The notes beneath the pieces were generated by a model. The model did no database searches. It saw nothing but the letters and a program-made list of their open reading frames with translations, and was not told the DNA's origin. Shown in pieces: positions 12,601-25,100 of a DNA stretch of 64,000 nt. How positions within the stretch are numbered: position 1 is the stretch's first letter; each line of letters begins with the position of its first letter. Source of the stretch: Solicoccozyma terricola (Eukaryota; Basidiomycota; Tremellomycetes; Filobasidiales; Piskurozymaceae); contig BCLD01000001.1 of assembly GCA_001600875.1 (NCBI GenBank), positions 2,365,683 through 2,429,682 on the forward strand, given 5' to 3'. A program made the position numbers and the translations under genes.

Positions 12601-13602
12601 GCGGCGGACGTCAAGGCCAGGGCTGCAGCCCAGGCCGCCATTGCCCCGCAGATGGAGTCAGAAACCGTTCACAACATGAGCTGGGGCCTTCCATCTAAGT
12701 CGTCGTCCGCAGCTATAGCTGCAGCGGCCGCATCCTCGGCCGCTCCTGCCCATGTCTGGGGGCAAGGCGACGCGGTCGTCAAGAAGACGTTGAAGCAGAT
12801 TCAGGAGGAAGAGGAGAAGCGACAAAAGGTGGCGACGGCGGCCAAGTTGGCGGCTTCCAACGGAGCTGTTACTCGTCGAGGTTACGCAGATCTCGCGGCC
12901 GTACCATCGGCGCCGGCCGTTCCTCAACCTGGCTGGAGTACTGTCGGTGCGGGAGGCAAGACAACTGCCATCGCGCCTACCCCGGTACGAGCATCTGTCG
13001 TTTCCTCTCCTTTGAGCAAAACGCCGGTGCCATCGACACCACCCGTCAAGGCCGTCGTCAAGCCATCGGCTGCGAGTCTAGACGAGATCGCTCCGTCGGT
13101 TGAGTTCATCAGGTGGACCAAGGAGGCGTTGAAGGGTCTCGCTGGGGTTAATCGTGAGAGAAAGATGTGGACTTTTTTTCCTGGTGTCCAGAATATTGAC
13201 CTGCCTACCACCGCCACAGTGGACGAGTTCATTCAAATGTTGCTCACATTCCCCGTGGAACCTGGAGCTTCTTCCCGTGCCGACCAACTGGAGATCATCA
13301 GCGACAGCGTGTACGCCAATTCATCCACGTTGGACGGCAGAAGATTCGCTCAGGAGTTTTACACGAAGCGCAAGGCGGATGCTCAGAACAGGCTCGCTGC
13401 ACCAAACGCCATCAAGGCGGGAACCGTCAGGAGCAACTCATTGGCAGAGAGTAAGTAGTTTTGTCGTGGCATTTCCCCGGCTGATCGGCGCGCTGAAAAC
13501 CTACCGAGTACCCTCACAGTCGTCAAAACGCAGCCGAAGCAGAGCAATACGGACTTTGGCGGGTTCAAGGTTGTGAAACCAAAGGGAAAGGGTAGGAAGT
13601 AA
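9698..13602 (+). CDS. GYF-domain protein, Smy2/Syh1/GIGYF-like
   Basis: ATG 9698 follows a leader intron; the stop is TAA 13600-13602. The N terminus contains RPFRYSKEAMLALYDSV, a short motif of the kind seen before GYF domains. The GYF domain itself is at about 11305-11480, with WYYTDPAGLQQGPF and MQDWFSHNYF; it is split by an intron after LQQ. This domain binds proline-rich PPGF/PPG-phi peptides. The middle is Pro/Gln-rich and includes an acidic/basic coiled segment with SLRDIQVAEAREADAKK and IQEEEEKRQK, the signature of GIGYF-type repressors. A conserved C-terminal fold follows (SVEFIRWTKEALKGLAGVN and DELEI-like DQLEIISDSVYANSSTLDG). Family roles are translational repression, mRNA decay and COPII-linked trafficking in the cytoplasm. 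It is unclear which applies here. Confidence 0.9.
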
Positions 13603-13684
13603 AGGAGGAGCTGAATGTGTTCAATAGTCTACACGGCTACGAGATCATCTACCATCATGTCTTTTGCATGTTTTCACTTGAATT

Positions 13685-15594
13685 TTACATGTCCAACCAG
13701 TCTGCGTTCTCCTCGTCCCATCCTAAGAGTTCCGGATCCACCTGTAACGACGACATCATCCTTCCTTGGTCCCAGACTCCGACCTCGGTGTCGTCGTCGT
13801 CCCCAACCTCCACAGTCGGCGCGAGCGTGGTGGGTTCATCGAAAAAAGACCTCGGCGCCTGAGAACATGGTTCGGGCATCATAGCGAACACTTTATCAAC
13901 GACCGTCCTCCCAGCCAGTCGCCATTGCACGACCAGCTCCTCCAGTTTGTCATCCGGATGGTCCAAGACTCGTTTCGCTTGTTTGAGAATTTGGAGACGA
14001 CGTTCGAGAGCGGTGATTTCGGCAGACTTGTTGAATGTATTGAGGGTGGTGGTGGTGGTGGTGGTGGTGGTGGTGGTGGTGGATAATAGGTTTGACGGGG
14101 AACTGGAAGTGAGTTGAGCGAGCGTCGGTGACGAAATGTTGGATGACATGAGCGGCGACCTGAACGGCTTGGAAGATCTCGTCGATGCAATATTCCTAGC
14201 TCGAAGACTTGGGGACTTGCTCTCCTCGAATTTCGGAAAGGGTCGGCTGTCCATCATATTCGCGGATGGTGGTAGATGATGTTTGATCGTCGATGTCGAT
14301 GTCAATTGCGATTTGAGACCGAGGTACGTATGTAGATTATCGCGAGTCATCGGTGATCGGAAAGGAAGTTTGAGTTTCTTCAATGCTTTGGCGGCGCGAT
14401 CGAGGTTCTGAAGAAGGACGGGAGGGCCGGGTCATTGGATTAGAATTGAACAACGACGTCCGTCAGCTTGAGTGGGACCTCACATCGGAATGTCGTCTTT
14501 TTCTCTGAGACGATCGTGATGGAGATGGAAGTGGACTAGAGAGGAGAATATCAATCTGGGGAGTTTTGCATTCTGATCAGAAGTTGATCGACGTGCAAGA
14601 AGGTGACACTCGACAATACCTGCTCATCCACGTCCGATAATCCCATCATATCCTTGATCTCCCCACTATCAACGTCCATCCTATTTGATTCATTCGGCGG
14701 TCTGTCCACCATCATCGTCGCGGGAATGATCTTGTTCTCACCCGCCTCGAACGTAAACCCCTCAAACACCCCATCATCTATTCCTCCGGCTATCAATGAT
14801 TTACTTCTCTTCAACGACGACAACGAACCGTCTTCACACGCCCTCGAACGCCGGTGTTTCCCGACATTCAACGCTATATCGATATCCAACGGTACACTTG
14901 AACATCTTGTGGTTCTGAATTGACTGTGATTGTTGGATGCTGGAGGAGGAGAAGCGGATTTGATGGGTTTGGATGAACGTGCTGAGTCGTATTGTATGTC
15001 ACGGGATGTGGTACCGACGTCGTTGGAGGGTTCTTGTGATGTGTTTATGGATTGATCAGGATCTCCGTTGTCGCGATTGAGGATGTGTAGGATGGTGAGG
15101 TTGTTGAGGTTGGAGAATATATCAGAGTTTTCGTGTATGGGAACATGTTGATCAGGATTCGAGATAGAGAGAATCGGTTTGGTCTGAGGTGAATCGACGT
15201 GAGAAGTGGTTGGAATGATCGGGGATGTGTAAGGATGTTCCGGCGCGTTGGGAGATGTTGGAGTTGAGAGATAATGGTGATGGGGGTTATCTTGTGTAGT
15301 GACTGATACCAGTATCGGAGGGATGCCAGTAATATCGTTATCCAAGTCTTCCATGGCTAGAATATCACCCTCCAACTTGCATCCAGTCCCCAACCCAACA
15401 CCCATTCCCAGCCTCTCGTATCCACCGACCACCACCCCAGCTGAACTACATCTTCTTCGAGGAAAGGGAGGTGGAATATTGGATGGAGGTAGGGAAGATG
15501 CTCGTTGTGCGTTGTGGTGGTGGAGTGGGAGCATCTGAGCGATGGTGGACGTGGGATGACCTCCCCCTCCCCCTCCCGAGGACTGATGCTCCAT
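13685..15594 (-). CDS. SFR1: Swi5-Sfr1 complex subunit SFR1/MEI5-like recombination mediator
   Basis: Three exons: ATG 15594 to an intron at about 14604, a short exon reading SSPLPSPSRSSQRKRRHS, then the last exon to TGA 13685. The N-terminal ~340 residues are disordered. The C-terminal part carries LPFRSP and, at about 13900-14010, the helical motif ITALERRLQILKQAKRVLDH followed by LEELVVQWRLAGRTVVDKVF. This is the pattern of the Dds20/Mei5/Sfr1 C-terminal domain, whose helices pair with Swi5/Sae3. The complex helps Rad51 and Dmc1 filaments in repair and meiosis. A run of 12 Thr from a GGT repeat (14050-14085) precedes it. It shares its promoter with NOP58, and its 3' end is only 82 bp from the GYF gene. 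The call rests on the C-terminal pattern. Confidence 0.78.
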
Positions 15595-15602
15595 GTTGAT
15601 GT

Positions 15603-15660
15603 ATATTCCATCGGTGGCGGTGGCGAATCACGGTGGCGGTGGCGGTGGCGGTGGCGGTGG
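15603..15660. repeat. GGTGGC hexamer microsatellite
   Basis: Imperfect GGTGGC repeat between SFR1 and NOP58, ending in GGCGAGCACGTG where the E-box cluster starts. The reverse complement of its core, TTCGCCAC, recurs four more times at 15712-15780. Confidence 0.8.
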
Positions 15661-15664
15661 CGAG

Positions 15665-15744
15665 CACGTGACGTTGCAACCTCTCCACCGTGACACGTGA
15701 TACATGGTCAGATTCGCCACTGCACGTGACCCATTGCACACGTG
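15665..15744 (+). promoter_or_regulatory. Cluster of four CACGTG boxes in the SFR1-NOP58 bidirectional promoter
   Basis: CACGTG occurs at 15665-15670, 15694-15699, 15723-15728 and 15739-15744, three times as CACGTGAC and once as CACGTGAT. All four share one orientation of the extended motif. Start-to-start spacings are 29, 29 and 16 bp. TTCGCCAC words lie just beside and after them. CACGTG is bound by bHLH factors such as Cbf1. An AAAATTT word (15828-15834), the core of the RRPE element of ribosome-biogenesis genes, lies about 100 bp before the NOP58 start. Factor identity is inference. Confidence 0.6.
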
Positions 15745-15936
15745 ACCCGTTCGCCACCCGGTTCGCCACCCATTCGCCACCGCCACTCCCCCGTTCTCAC
15801 GGTGGTCAACCCCGTTTCGACATTTCCAAAATTTAGAATCCAACCGAGCCCAGCGTGCTCCGTGCTCTCCTGTCCATCGTCGTCGTCGTCCTCACCATCA
15901 CACTCACAATCCACATCGACCACCAGTTCAGCTATC

Positions 15937-18402
15937 ATGTTGGTGCTTGCTGAGACCTCGGTTGGTACGTAGACCCCACCCTCCGTCGGTGCTTGGCTGT
16001 CCACCCACCCGCATTCAACTCACCTTCGCTCCTCCCGGTTCCCAGGTTTCTGCTTGTTCAAAGTCAGCGATGACTCCAAGATATCCTCCAAGGAGCTATG
16101 GAAGCAGTTCGAGACTCCAGAGCTTGCTACGTCGATGTACGTGCTGCGTTTACCATGTCCGAGTCGACGCCCCTTCCTCCCCCTCTTACCTATACACCCC
16201 CACCTCACACAGGCTCTCTCTATCCGCCATTCATCGCTTCCAATCAACAGCCTCTGCAATCGAAGACATCTCCCTCCTCCACGAAGGTCGTCTCTCCTCT
16301 TCCCTCCAATCTTTCCTAACCGCATCCCTCCCCGCCGCCAAATCATCAGGTGAATCACTGATTGTTTCCGATCCTAAACTTGGGTCTACAATTCAAAAAT
16401 TGTTGGATATCAAGGTGAATGCGGATTCCGGGAATTTGGATCTTTACAGAGGAATTAGAGGCCAGTTACCGGCGTTGTTGGGCGGTGTGGAGGAAAAGGA
16501 CTTGGGTAGGATGAGTTTGGGTTTGGGTCATTCGCTCTCCAGGTAGGTGGCGGTTGTTGTTTCCCCTTCGTAGTCCACCGTCAAGGACTAGCTGGCTGAT
16601 ATTGCTTTGCTATCTATCTATCATGCGAACCTTGTAGATTCAAGTTGAAATTCTCAACGGATAAAGTCGATACAATGGTTATCCAAGCAATCGCTCTGTT
16701 GGACGATCTAGACAAGGAGATCAACATCTACAGCATGCGAGTCAAGGTGGGTCGGTCGAACTTATTTTCTCCGTGCTTCGAGTGCTGACGTGAGGGTGGT
16801 TGGTATGGTTTTTCTTTCTTCCTTTTCTTCAACAAGGAATGGTACGGTTGGCATTTCCCCGAGATGGGCAAGATCATCACGGATAATTTGGCGTATGCAA
16901 AGGTCGTGAAAGCGATGGGTGAGTGGACTTGGGTTGGAGGGACGATTGTGAGGATGCAGAGCTGATGGGGTTTTTTTTTTTTTCTTTGCCATTTTTTTTC
17001 TTGTTTCTTTCCTTTTTTCTCCCGCATCGCTTCGCTCGCTCTCTCGCTACGCTCGCGCTGCAGGCTTCCGAACCAACGCTTCCACCACCGACCTCGCCCT
17101 CATCCTCCCCGAGGAACTCGAAGCCACCCTCAAAGCCGCCGCCGAGTTGTCCATGGGAACCGAGATCTCCGACTCTGACATCGCACACATTCACTCCCTA
17201 TGCGACCAAGTCATCTCCATCACCGAATACCGAACTCAGCTCTCGGAATACCTACGTAACAGAATGGCAGCAATCGCTCCCAACCTCACTGCCTTGGTCG
17301 GTGAACTCGTCGGAGCGAGGTTGATCTCGCATTCAGGCAGTTTGATGAACTTGGCGAAACATCCAGCTTCGACGATTCAGATCTTGGGTGCTGAAAAAGC
17401 CTTGTTCAGGGCGTTGAAGACCAAGCACGATACTCCCAAGTATGGTTTGATTTACCATGTGAGTGAGGATGTGGGAGGAGGAATGCACCCCAGCGCATGC
17501 GTTTCATCAGACTGACATGCATTTCCCTCGTTCAATCTCAGGCCTCTCTCATCGGACAAGCACCACAAAAGCTCAAGGGTAAAATGGCACGAATGGTCGC
17601 AACCAAGACCGCTCTTTCCATCCGTGTCGACGCTCTCTCCGACGCAGACACCAAATCATCATCCGGCGCGTTCACCATCGGTATCGACAACCGAGTCAAG
17701 CTTGAATCCCGTCTTCGTGCTCTTGAGCACCGAGCCGGTCTTCCTCCCTCCACCGTCAGATCGGAGCGGAGAGATATGCCCAAGTTTGAAATGTCAGGTA
17801 CTGGAGCCACGTACAACTCGGCTACGGATAACGTCAACCCAACCGCTGAGCTGTTGGCCACTCAACCTGGAAAGAGTGCGCAGGATGTTGCGTTGGAGAT
17901 CGTCAAGGAGACTAGGGACGAGAAAAAGGCAGACAAGAAGAAGAAGAGGTGGGTGTTTTGTTGTCCTCATATCAAGTTTCTCCTTCCTCTGCTGATTTTG
18001 TACACATCCACGCTCACAGAAAGAGTGAGGGTGCTGCCGCCGCTGACGTCTCCACGATGGAGGTCGACGAGGAGGGAGAGACCAAGGAGCAACGACGAGC
18101 TCGGAAAGAGGCAAAGAAGGCTGTGAGTGGTTGACGTTATTCTTCCAACTCCTCACCTCGCACTCATCATCATTGCATCTCCACAGGCCAAAGCACTCGG
18201 CAAGTCGTCTGACGAACTTGCTGCCACCGCCACAGCTACCGTCACCGCTGAGACTGCCGCGAACGGTCAGTCTGAGAAAAAGGAGAAGAGCAAGAAGCGT
18301 CGTGCAAGCGAAATGGGCGTGGAGGGCAACGGCGACGTCTCTGTCGTCGACGCAGACGGGGAGAAGAAGAAGAAGAAGAAGAAGCGGGAGTCTGCCGTTT
18401 GA
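15937..18402 (+). CDS. NOP58: Nucleolar box C/D snoRNP core protein NOP58
   Basis: ATG 15937 ([10 protein letters not shown]) to TGA 18400-18402. The order is NOP5NT N terminus ([19 protein letters not shown]), coiled-coil NOSIC region ([20 protein letters not shown]), then the Nop domain. The latter has [19 protein letters not shown] and [19 protein letters not shown], plus [19 protein letters not shown]. The tail is lysine-rich ([12 protein letters not shown]), as in Nop58. The protein is a scaffold of box C/D snoRNPs for 2'-O-methylation and rRNA processing in the nucleolus. About seven short introns are present. I looked for snoRNA boxes in them and found no convincing C/D pair. Length and all domains are complete. 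Confidence 0.97.
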
Positions 18403-18798
18403 TGAGGGACGTAGAGGGGAAGGTCGTATCGTTCGGATGGTCGTCGTTGTTTCGGCCCATGTGTTGCCTGCCTTTTGCGAGGTTGTTGCATTTGTAATCA
18501 TATATCATTTCCATCTCACTGCGTGGCCGCGGCGCTGGATGCCTGCCAGTCATCGCCGCCGTCGCTAGTACATACGCCAGAAGGCAGCCAGGGCGCCGCC
18601 CTTCAAGGTTATGATGACTCTTTTACAACTTAGCGTCGTAGTTACCGTCCACTGATCAACGGAAAGCTTGGAACACCTCTGTCCTGCGGTCGATTGTTGC
18701 CGTTCGATTGCTGCATGTGAGGACTTTCGGCGGCTGGAATAATGACTCGTACGCACATGTATAATCGTCTGGTCTAATTGCAAACGGATACAAACACT
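18403..18798. other. Intergenic between convergent NOP58 and OPT genes
   Basis: 396 bp holding the two 3' UTRs. No gene, RNA or clear repeat seen. Confidence 0.5.
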
Positions 18799-21660
18799 CT
18801 AGCAGCCTCCCGAGCAATACCCTCCCCCACCCACAGCACACCCAAAGCAACTCACTGCGCGCATCCCCGCACCAGTCATGATCAAACCAACAATGCTGAT
18901 GATCCCCTCTCCGAGCACGAATCCGCTCGCGCACACGATGACCATAAGCGGAGTCTCCCCGTTTCTTCTCGTCCGATATGCGATGTACCCTCCGATAAGA
19001 CGCGCAAGGGAGAACGAAGGCGTATTGAGAAACCCGATGGCGAAAGCGATTCCGGATGGAATATAGCCGAGGAAAGTGGGTGGCTTAGTGACGACCAGCG
19101 GCGTCATGTATTTGATAACCGCAAGGACAGCGAAGATGGCACCGAATATTACCATAAAGGTCTCAGCGTATGGCGGCAAGTGGCCCGTGTTGAGTAGGCG
19201 CGCAAGATTGAGCCTGTTGGGGGATATTCCAGCGTCGGTCGGCGTCAATGTACACCATTGTCACCGAAACTCACCATATAGCCGCAGTGGGAACCCTAAA
19301 CTCTGGTCCAGGGATCTAGAATGAGGTGAGGGGCGATCAGAGGGAGGCTGTGGCGTTGGATTCATCTGGACTCACCTGGTAGACGCTCGTGTACAGCTTG
19401 TAGGCTCCCGCAGAGACGAAAATACTGGCCAGACTGCCGATCATTTGTCCATAGAATTGGGACCTTGGCGAGGCCTGTAGTAGAGCCCCAGTCTTGAGGT
19501 CCTGCATTAGATCGCCGGCCCTGATGAAACACTGGTCAGCAAGCAACCTCTCGCGTAATGTCCGTTCCCACTCACTGTTGAGCACCAGCCTCTGCCACAC
19601 CTCCCGCAATGATATTGGCTACCACATTCCCTGGTTGTAACACGGCGAACAGCAACTGACTGATCTTTCCAATCCCACTGACAGGGTTCAAGTCGGTTTC
19701 TCCTAGTGCTCTCACACCCAACAGGCTCAACACGCTCGCCAAGATCAATCCGATCACTGTAGCCCACGGTTTGATCCCCTCGTTCCCGAAGATGACCCAG
19801 ACCATTGCGACTCCGAGAACAGCACTCGCAGCGAGTCCGCTTGTCACCCACGATGTAGGAACCAACCTCTCTGGAGGTTCCAACTCTGGTTCGTCGTCAT
19901 TCCAGTCTCCGTCGGAAAAGTCGAGAGAGTCGTCCGTTGGATGAGAGGCATCTTGCGTATCCACTCGGAAAAGTTTGTTCGAGTGATGTCGTTTGCGGTG
20001 TATGTACAGCTTGCGGGCGAATGAGATGCAGATTGGCATGAGAGAGATGATAGATTCCGAGATCATGATGGCGAGAGCGACCCAGAGCTGGTTGGGGGTT
20101 TGGGAAATGCATAAGCAAGCGAACGCCAACGCCAATTTGGCAAAATGTAGAACCTACAATCCATCCCCTGGATCCATCTGTCGATGAACCAACTGGTCCT
20201 GGGGCCCATCCTTTATGTTTAGCTAGGGGAGACAGGAACGCCCAACCGCAGAGCATGCCGAGGTTCATGGAGACGGTGGTGGGAAAGCCCATGATGATTC
20301 CTGGTGGCGGGGGTGTTGGCTGGTATAACAATTAAAAAGTCGTGGTAGCTCACCTTGTCCAACATATGAAAGTGAGGGCGAGAACCTGCGAGGGTAACGT
20401 TGGTCAGCCACCCGTCGACCTCTTGGTCGAAATAATCACTCACCAGAACAGCCAATCCGTTGCGAAGCTGATACCAACCACCGTGCCGACAATATCGAAT
20501 ACCGGAATGGCAAACACGACCGGGAACAGGAAGCTCAGGAACTGTATATCGGGCAGTGTAAGCAGTCTTTGTTTCAAGTCGCCCGACGATTCACTCACGG
20601 TCAACCCAGCAGAAGCAATGAAACTCCATCCCAACGCATACCAACCTTTGCTACCCATTTCTTGCGAATCGACCTTGAGATCTTGATCTTGGTCGGTCGC
20701 AATGCGGAACGCACGACTCGGAGACATGGATGAGCGAGGGATCGGTTCGTAGTCGATATTTGAAGGTTGTGAGGTGGTCAGACGAGGGGGAGGGATTTTG
20801 TGAAGAAGAGCGATGAGCTGCGCTGTCGCAGCTGAGAAAGAACGGAAGGATGTTGAAAGTTGGAGGATGGGTTCAATCAGCGACGAGGTAGATGAGTGAA
20901 AACGAGTTGAAAATCCACCTACTCCCAGATGGAAAGACGAGTTTCTCCTTTACGATCTGGAGACGGCATGGGGTTTTTAGTTCGAGCAATTCCAAGGAGT
21001 TGAGTAGGAGTGCCTTACAACTTGTTTCCTCAGAGGTGCAGCAAGGAAAACACTTACGGTGAAGCAGGAGATGCCCACGGTCAGCTTCGAAGTTGGTCAT
21101 GACACGACACGACCTCCCCGGCTCACCCGAAGAAACAGATCCCTAAACTCCATCCTACCAAACCCCAATACCCCATCTTGATCGGACCTTGACCATCCAG
21201 TCTGATATCCAGCATCTCCAGTGCGGGTATGATGCCTACGAGACCGGCTGCGAGAGGCAGAGTTCCTGTAGCGACTGCTGTTGTTTGCAAGACGACGTTT
21301 TCTTGTGGCGAGAAGGGGATGTCCAAGGAGAATACCGTGCGTAATACTCGGTTGTTGGTGATAAATCGAGGTAGGCCAGACCAAGGGAGTTGGAAGACGG
21401 CATATCCAACGAGAGCTGATTGGAGAGACATCATGGATATCCACCCTGTTTGTAAGCCGAAATAGAGGTTGGTGAATGCGAGGAGGACACCGACGAGCAG
21501 ACCGACGATGATGGCGCGGGGAGTGAAATCTCCTTCTATGGGATGGTGTATGGAGGAGACGTCGGAGAGTGTGCGATCGTCGTCTGCGTCGTGGTCGTAG
21601 TTGTAGTCGTTTGCATCGAGATCCTCTCGAGGAAGGGCGGCGGGATGTGTGGTGGACATG
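18799..21660 (-). CDS. Oligopeptide transporter (OPT) family membrane protein
   Basis: Start chosen at ATG 21660 (MSTTHPAALPRED); an in-frame ATG at 21725 gives a 22-residue longer form. About ten exons run to the stop at 18799. Multiple membrane segments are visible. The first holds the OPT signature region FTPRAIIVGLLVGVLLAFTN followed by LYFGLQTGWISMMSLQSA. Later ones include FPTTVSMNLGMLCGWAFLSP, WATVIGLILASVLSLLGVRA and the last, PLMVIVCASGFVLGEGIISI. The layout resembles the YSL/YGL114W-like branch of OPT, which moves small peptides, glutathione or metal chelates across membranes. The substrate cannot be read from sequence. The C terminus ends in a Gly/Cys stretch. Confidence 0.92.
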
Positions 21661-21895
21661 GTGGGGCCGCTACCGACTGTAAGGACGATGTTGCTGCTGA
21701 GGCGGAGGATGGAGGACGTCAGCATGTATGTCGATGGCCATGGGAGGATGGATATCCACCCGCTCGCTACGATACCCTGTGCGTTGATGATGTTGAGGGG
21801 GAGCAGCAGTTGAATCGAATGGAAATGTTGAAAGTAGTGCTCAGCTGTCAGCTCGTCACCACCGTCCCGGTCAACTCCGTCCCGTCTTCAACCTC

Positions 21896-21936
<41 letters not shown>

Positions 21937-22111
21937 TCGTCCATCGTGGGCAGCTCAAGGGGAACGGCAAGGTGACCATGCTCCGACTCGCATCAGATTC
22001 AGTGTAGCACTGCACATACTCTTATGCGGAGCTCCAGCATCAGCTCGATATCAATCACCAGCTCGCTCGCAACAACCTACAACAAAGGCTCTTCTGACGC
22101 TCATATCATCT
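21661..22111. other. Divergent promoter of OPT and DIL genes with CAACAG microsatellite
   Basis: About 450 bp. An AACAGC repeat of about six units occupies 21896-21934. No other element supported. Confidence 0.6.
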
Positions 22112-25100
22112 GATGGCTATCATACCGTGAGTTCATTCCTGACATGCTAGCATCGTTGTCATGTCGTCCGACCATACCATCGTTCCTGTCCATCCAGTCG
22201 CACCTCAGCCTCCCGGCGTCCGCCAACACCGTCAGTGGCCCACCTCGAATCACTCATATCTCTCGCATTCCCAGCACCTCCCACAGACGGCCTCCCATCA
22301 ACCGAATCAGCTGTCAGCCGTCTGACAGGAGAGCTGAGAGAAGCACTCAGATATGCCGTAGTCAGAGCGGATATGGGGTTGTTGGGTTGGTTGATTGGAT
22401 TGCAGGGACAGACCGTGAGGGTTGAAAGCGTTCGCCGCACTGAGCTACACATGATACACTCTTCTGACCTCTCCCAAATACAATCTCCCTCGCAGGCTGC
22501 AATCCTAGACGCACAAGCAAACCTCCTTACAGACGTAGATGGAAACCGTCTCATCTCCATAGCTATCATTGCCTCTGCGGGTGTCGACTCATCGTCAGCA
22601 GCAGGTCCGGGTATAATGCAAGGTGACGATGGTTCGAGTGATACTGGCGTGGTAGATCAGGAGGAGAGACTTGCGAGCGGGAAGAAAATGGAAGATAGGG
22701 AGGAGATTGTGAGGATTCTGGTCAGGCGTTGGGGCATTCTAGGAGGGGATACTGGTGAGCATGTTTTTTTTTTTTGGGTCCACATGTGAAGAATAATAAA
22801 AGACGAACACCCCTCGCCTCTCAGCAGCCTGGCAACCTCTTCACCTCGCTGCTCTGCTAGCATCCCCTCCACTCGTTTCATTCCTCCTAACACAAGGCGC
22901 TTCACCTCACGCAACAACTCTCAAAGGTCTGACACCGTACGATTTGATCTCTGATATGACACTCAACCATCGTCAGGATGTTGCAGCCCTTTTGCACGGC
23001 GCGATGCAAGGCGAACTAGAAGATCGGTCGATGGAAGATGACAATGATGAAAGTGCGACTGTAACGCCCGCACGATGGGAAACTTCATCATTCGGGGGTG
23101 AGATAAAGGACGATACAGGAACGGGATTGAGCGCTCGTCGACAACGGATGTTGGAACGTCATCGGAGGAACAAGGTGAAACGAGCGGAGACTTTGGCTAG
23201 GAGAGAGGAGAAGAGGTTGATGGCGGAGGAGAGGAATATGTGGGTGACAAGTATGGTCGCAGCGATCGAACTAGGGGAGAGTATCGAGTTTTTGATGAGT
23301 GGTTGTGAGCCTCGTCGCGATGAGCCCGTGGGTGGATTGTCGCTCGATGAAGGGGAAAGTGAGACCGAGACCGAGGAGGATGAGGAGGAGGATGAGGAGG
23401 AGGATGAGGAGGAGGAAGCGGAAGGCGGATTTGAAAGGTTGCAACGGAGTGACCCGTTCGAGGAGATGGAGACCGAAGAAACAAGCAGGCTCGTGAGTGA
23501 CGCTGGAATGACATTGTGGCCGATACAAGCTCATTCATCTGTGTATGACCTTGTACAGCCACTGGAAACCCCTCCCGATATCGACGATGCCTCTTTTCTC
23601 GTGTGGACAATGGATCAGGTGGAAACCTCGACAGACATTTTCGTTCGCTCTTTAACCCCTCATTGCTTCCCTCTCAGCAGAAGAACAATGCCGGCCAACG
23701 CGATATACCTCTTTGCCAAATTCGCCATCCATCGATGCGATACGACTTGGTTGACAACCATTCTCGAGGAGATGACGGCGAGTATAGAGCAAACATGCGC
23801 AGTGAGTGGAAAGAGCCATCTGCTGGCGTAGGGTCCCGGTAGCTAATGTTATCTGCAGACTCGATCCGGAAACCTACCTTATCTTGCCTTCTGGACCTAT
23901 AATGTCACCATCCTTTTACATCTCATACAAAGCGATCCGATGATGCTGGATGCGTGCGAGAATGAGAATCTATGTCTGATGCTGGAAGAAATGCTGAATG
24001 CGTTGCAAGGTGCGACAGATCAAACCAGCAGGAGCGTACGCACCGTCTGACACCGTATTCGCCTTCCCTCGCAGTCCATGTCATCCGATTGGCCGAGACA
24101 AAGATAGATAGGATGCTGGACGGTGCGCTGCTTGATCATGAGACGATAGAAAGCCTGGGCGATGTTCGTTTTGATGACGAGTGGGCCATCTTCCGTGGTT
24201 TGTCATCCAAGCGCAAGGCTGTCACCGCTGTCACGGCTGCCAGTGACGCCTCTCGGATCGGTGGCTCTCCACCGCCAATGAAAGGTTCGGTGGACCTCAG
24301 TCGACCGCATTCCCTCAGCGACATGAAGAACGGCTCCACCCGCTCAATTCAACGGCTGACGACCGGGGGCTTGAGACCGCAGGACGTTGTCGAGGTCCTC
24401 TCTGCGACCCTGGTAGTCCTCCAGCTTTACGAAGTGAATCCTGCCCTTACCGTGCAGGTATTTTCTCAAATCTTTCTCTGGATTGCGTCCGAGATATTCA
24501 ATCGGATAATTGCACAGGGGAAAAAGTACCTATGCCGCAGTAAAGCGATGCAGATCAAGATGAACATTTCTGTGCTAGAGGATTGGGCGAGGATGAGCGG
24601 ATTGCCTCCTGCGATTTACACCTGTCACTTTGAAAGAGTGCAGAATCTTTTGCAGGCAAGTCCCCGAAGAATGCCAGTCAATATTTTGCTGACTGTCCCC
24701 TACTTCTCGCAGTGGCTGCAATGCTCCTCTCAACTCGATGACTTTGACATGCTTATCGCTACCATGCAAAACATGCATTCCATCAACCCTCTCCAAATGC
24801 GACGAGCTGCCAAGGACTACCGGTTCGAGGTCAACGAGCGGCGGATGAGCGAGGAATGTTCACAGTACCTCTTGCAACTGCAGAGGGATTGGGAGCGGCG
24901 GCGAATTCGTCTTGGCGTGGAAGCGATTCAGCGGCAGGTCAATATGCGAAAGCTGGGTGAGGTAGCGGATGAGTCGCCCCAAGGTACCCTCATCGACGAG
25001 CTCTTCGATCCGGAAATGGGCTTATCAGAGTATAGGCCGCCTATCGCCCCACCCAGCATCGGCGAGTTGGAAGATTCCAAGCATATGCTGCCGTTGTTCC

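Noticed and set aside
12129..12927. Minus-strand frames opposite the GYF gene
   Set aside because: Mirror frames of the Pro/Ala/Ser-rich coding exon.
15937..18402. Intronic C/D snoRNAs in NOP58
   Set aside because: Introns were scanned for RTGATGA and CTGA pairs with terminal stems; isolated words occur but no convincing pair.
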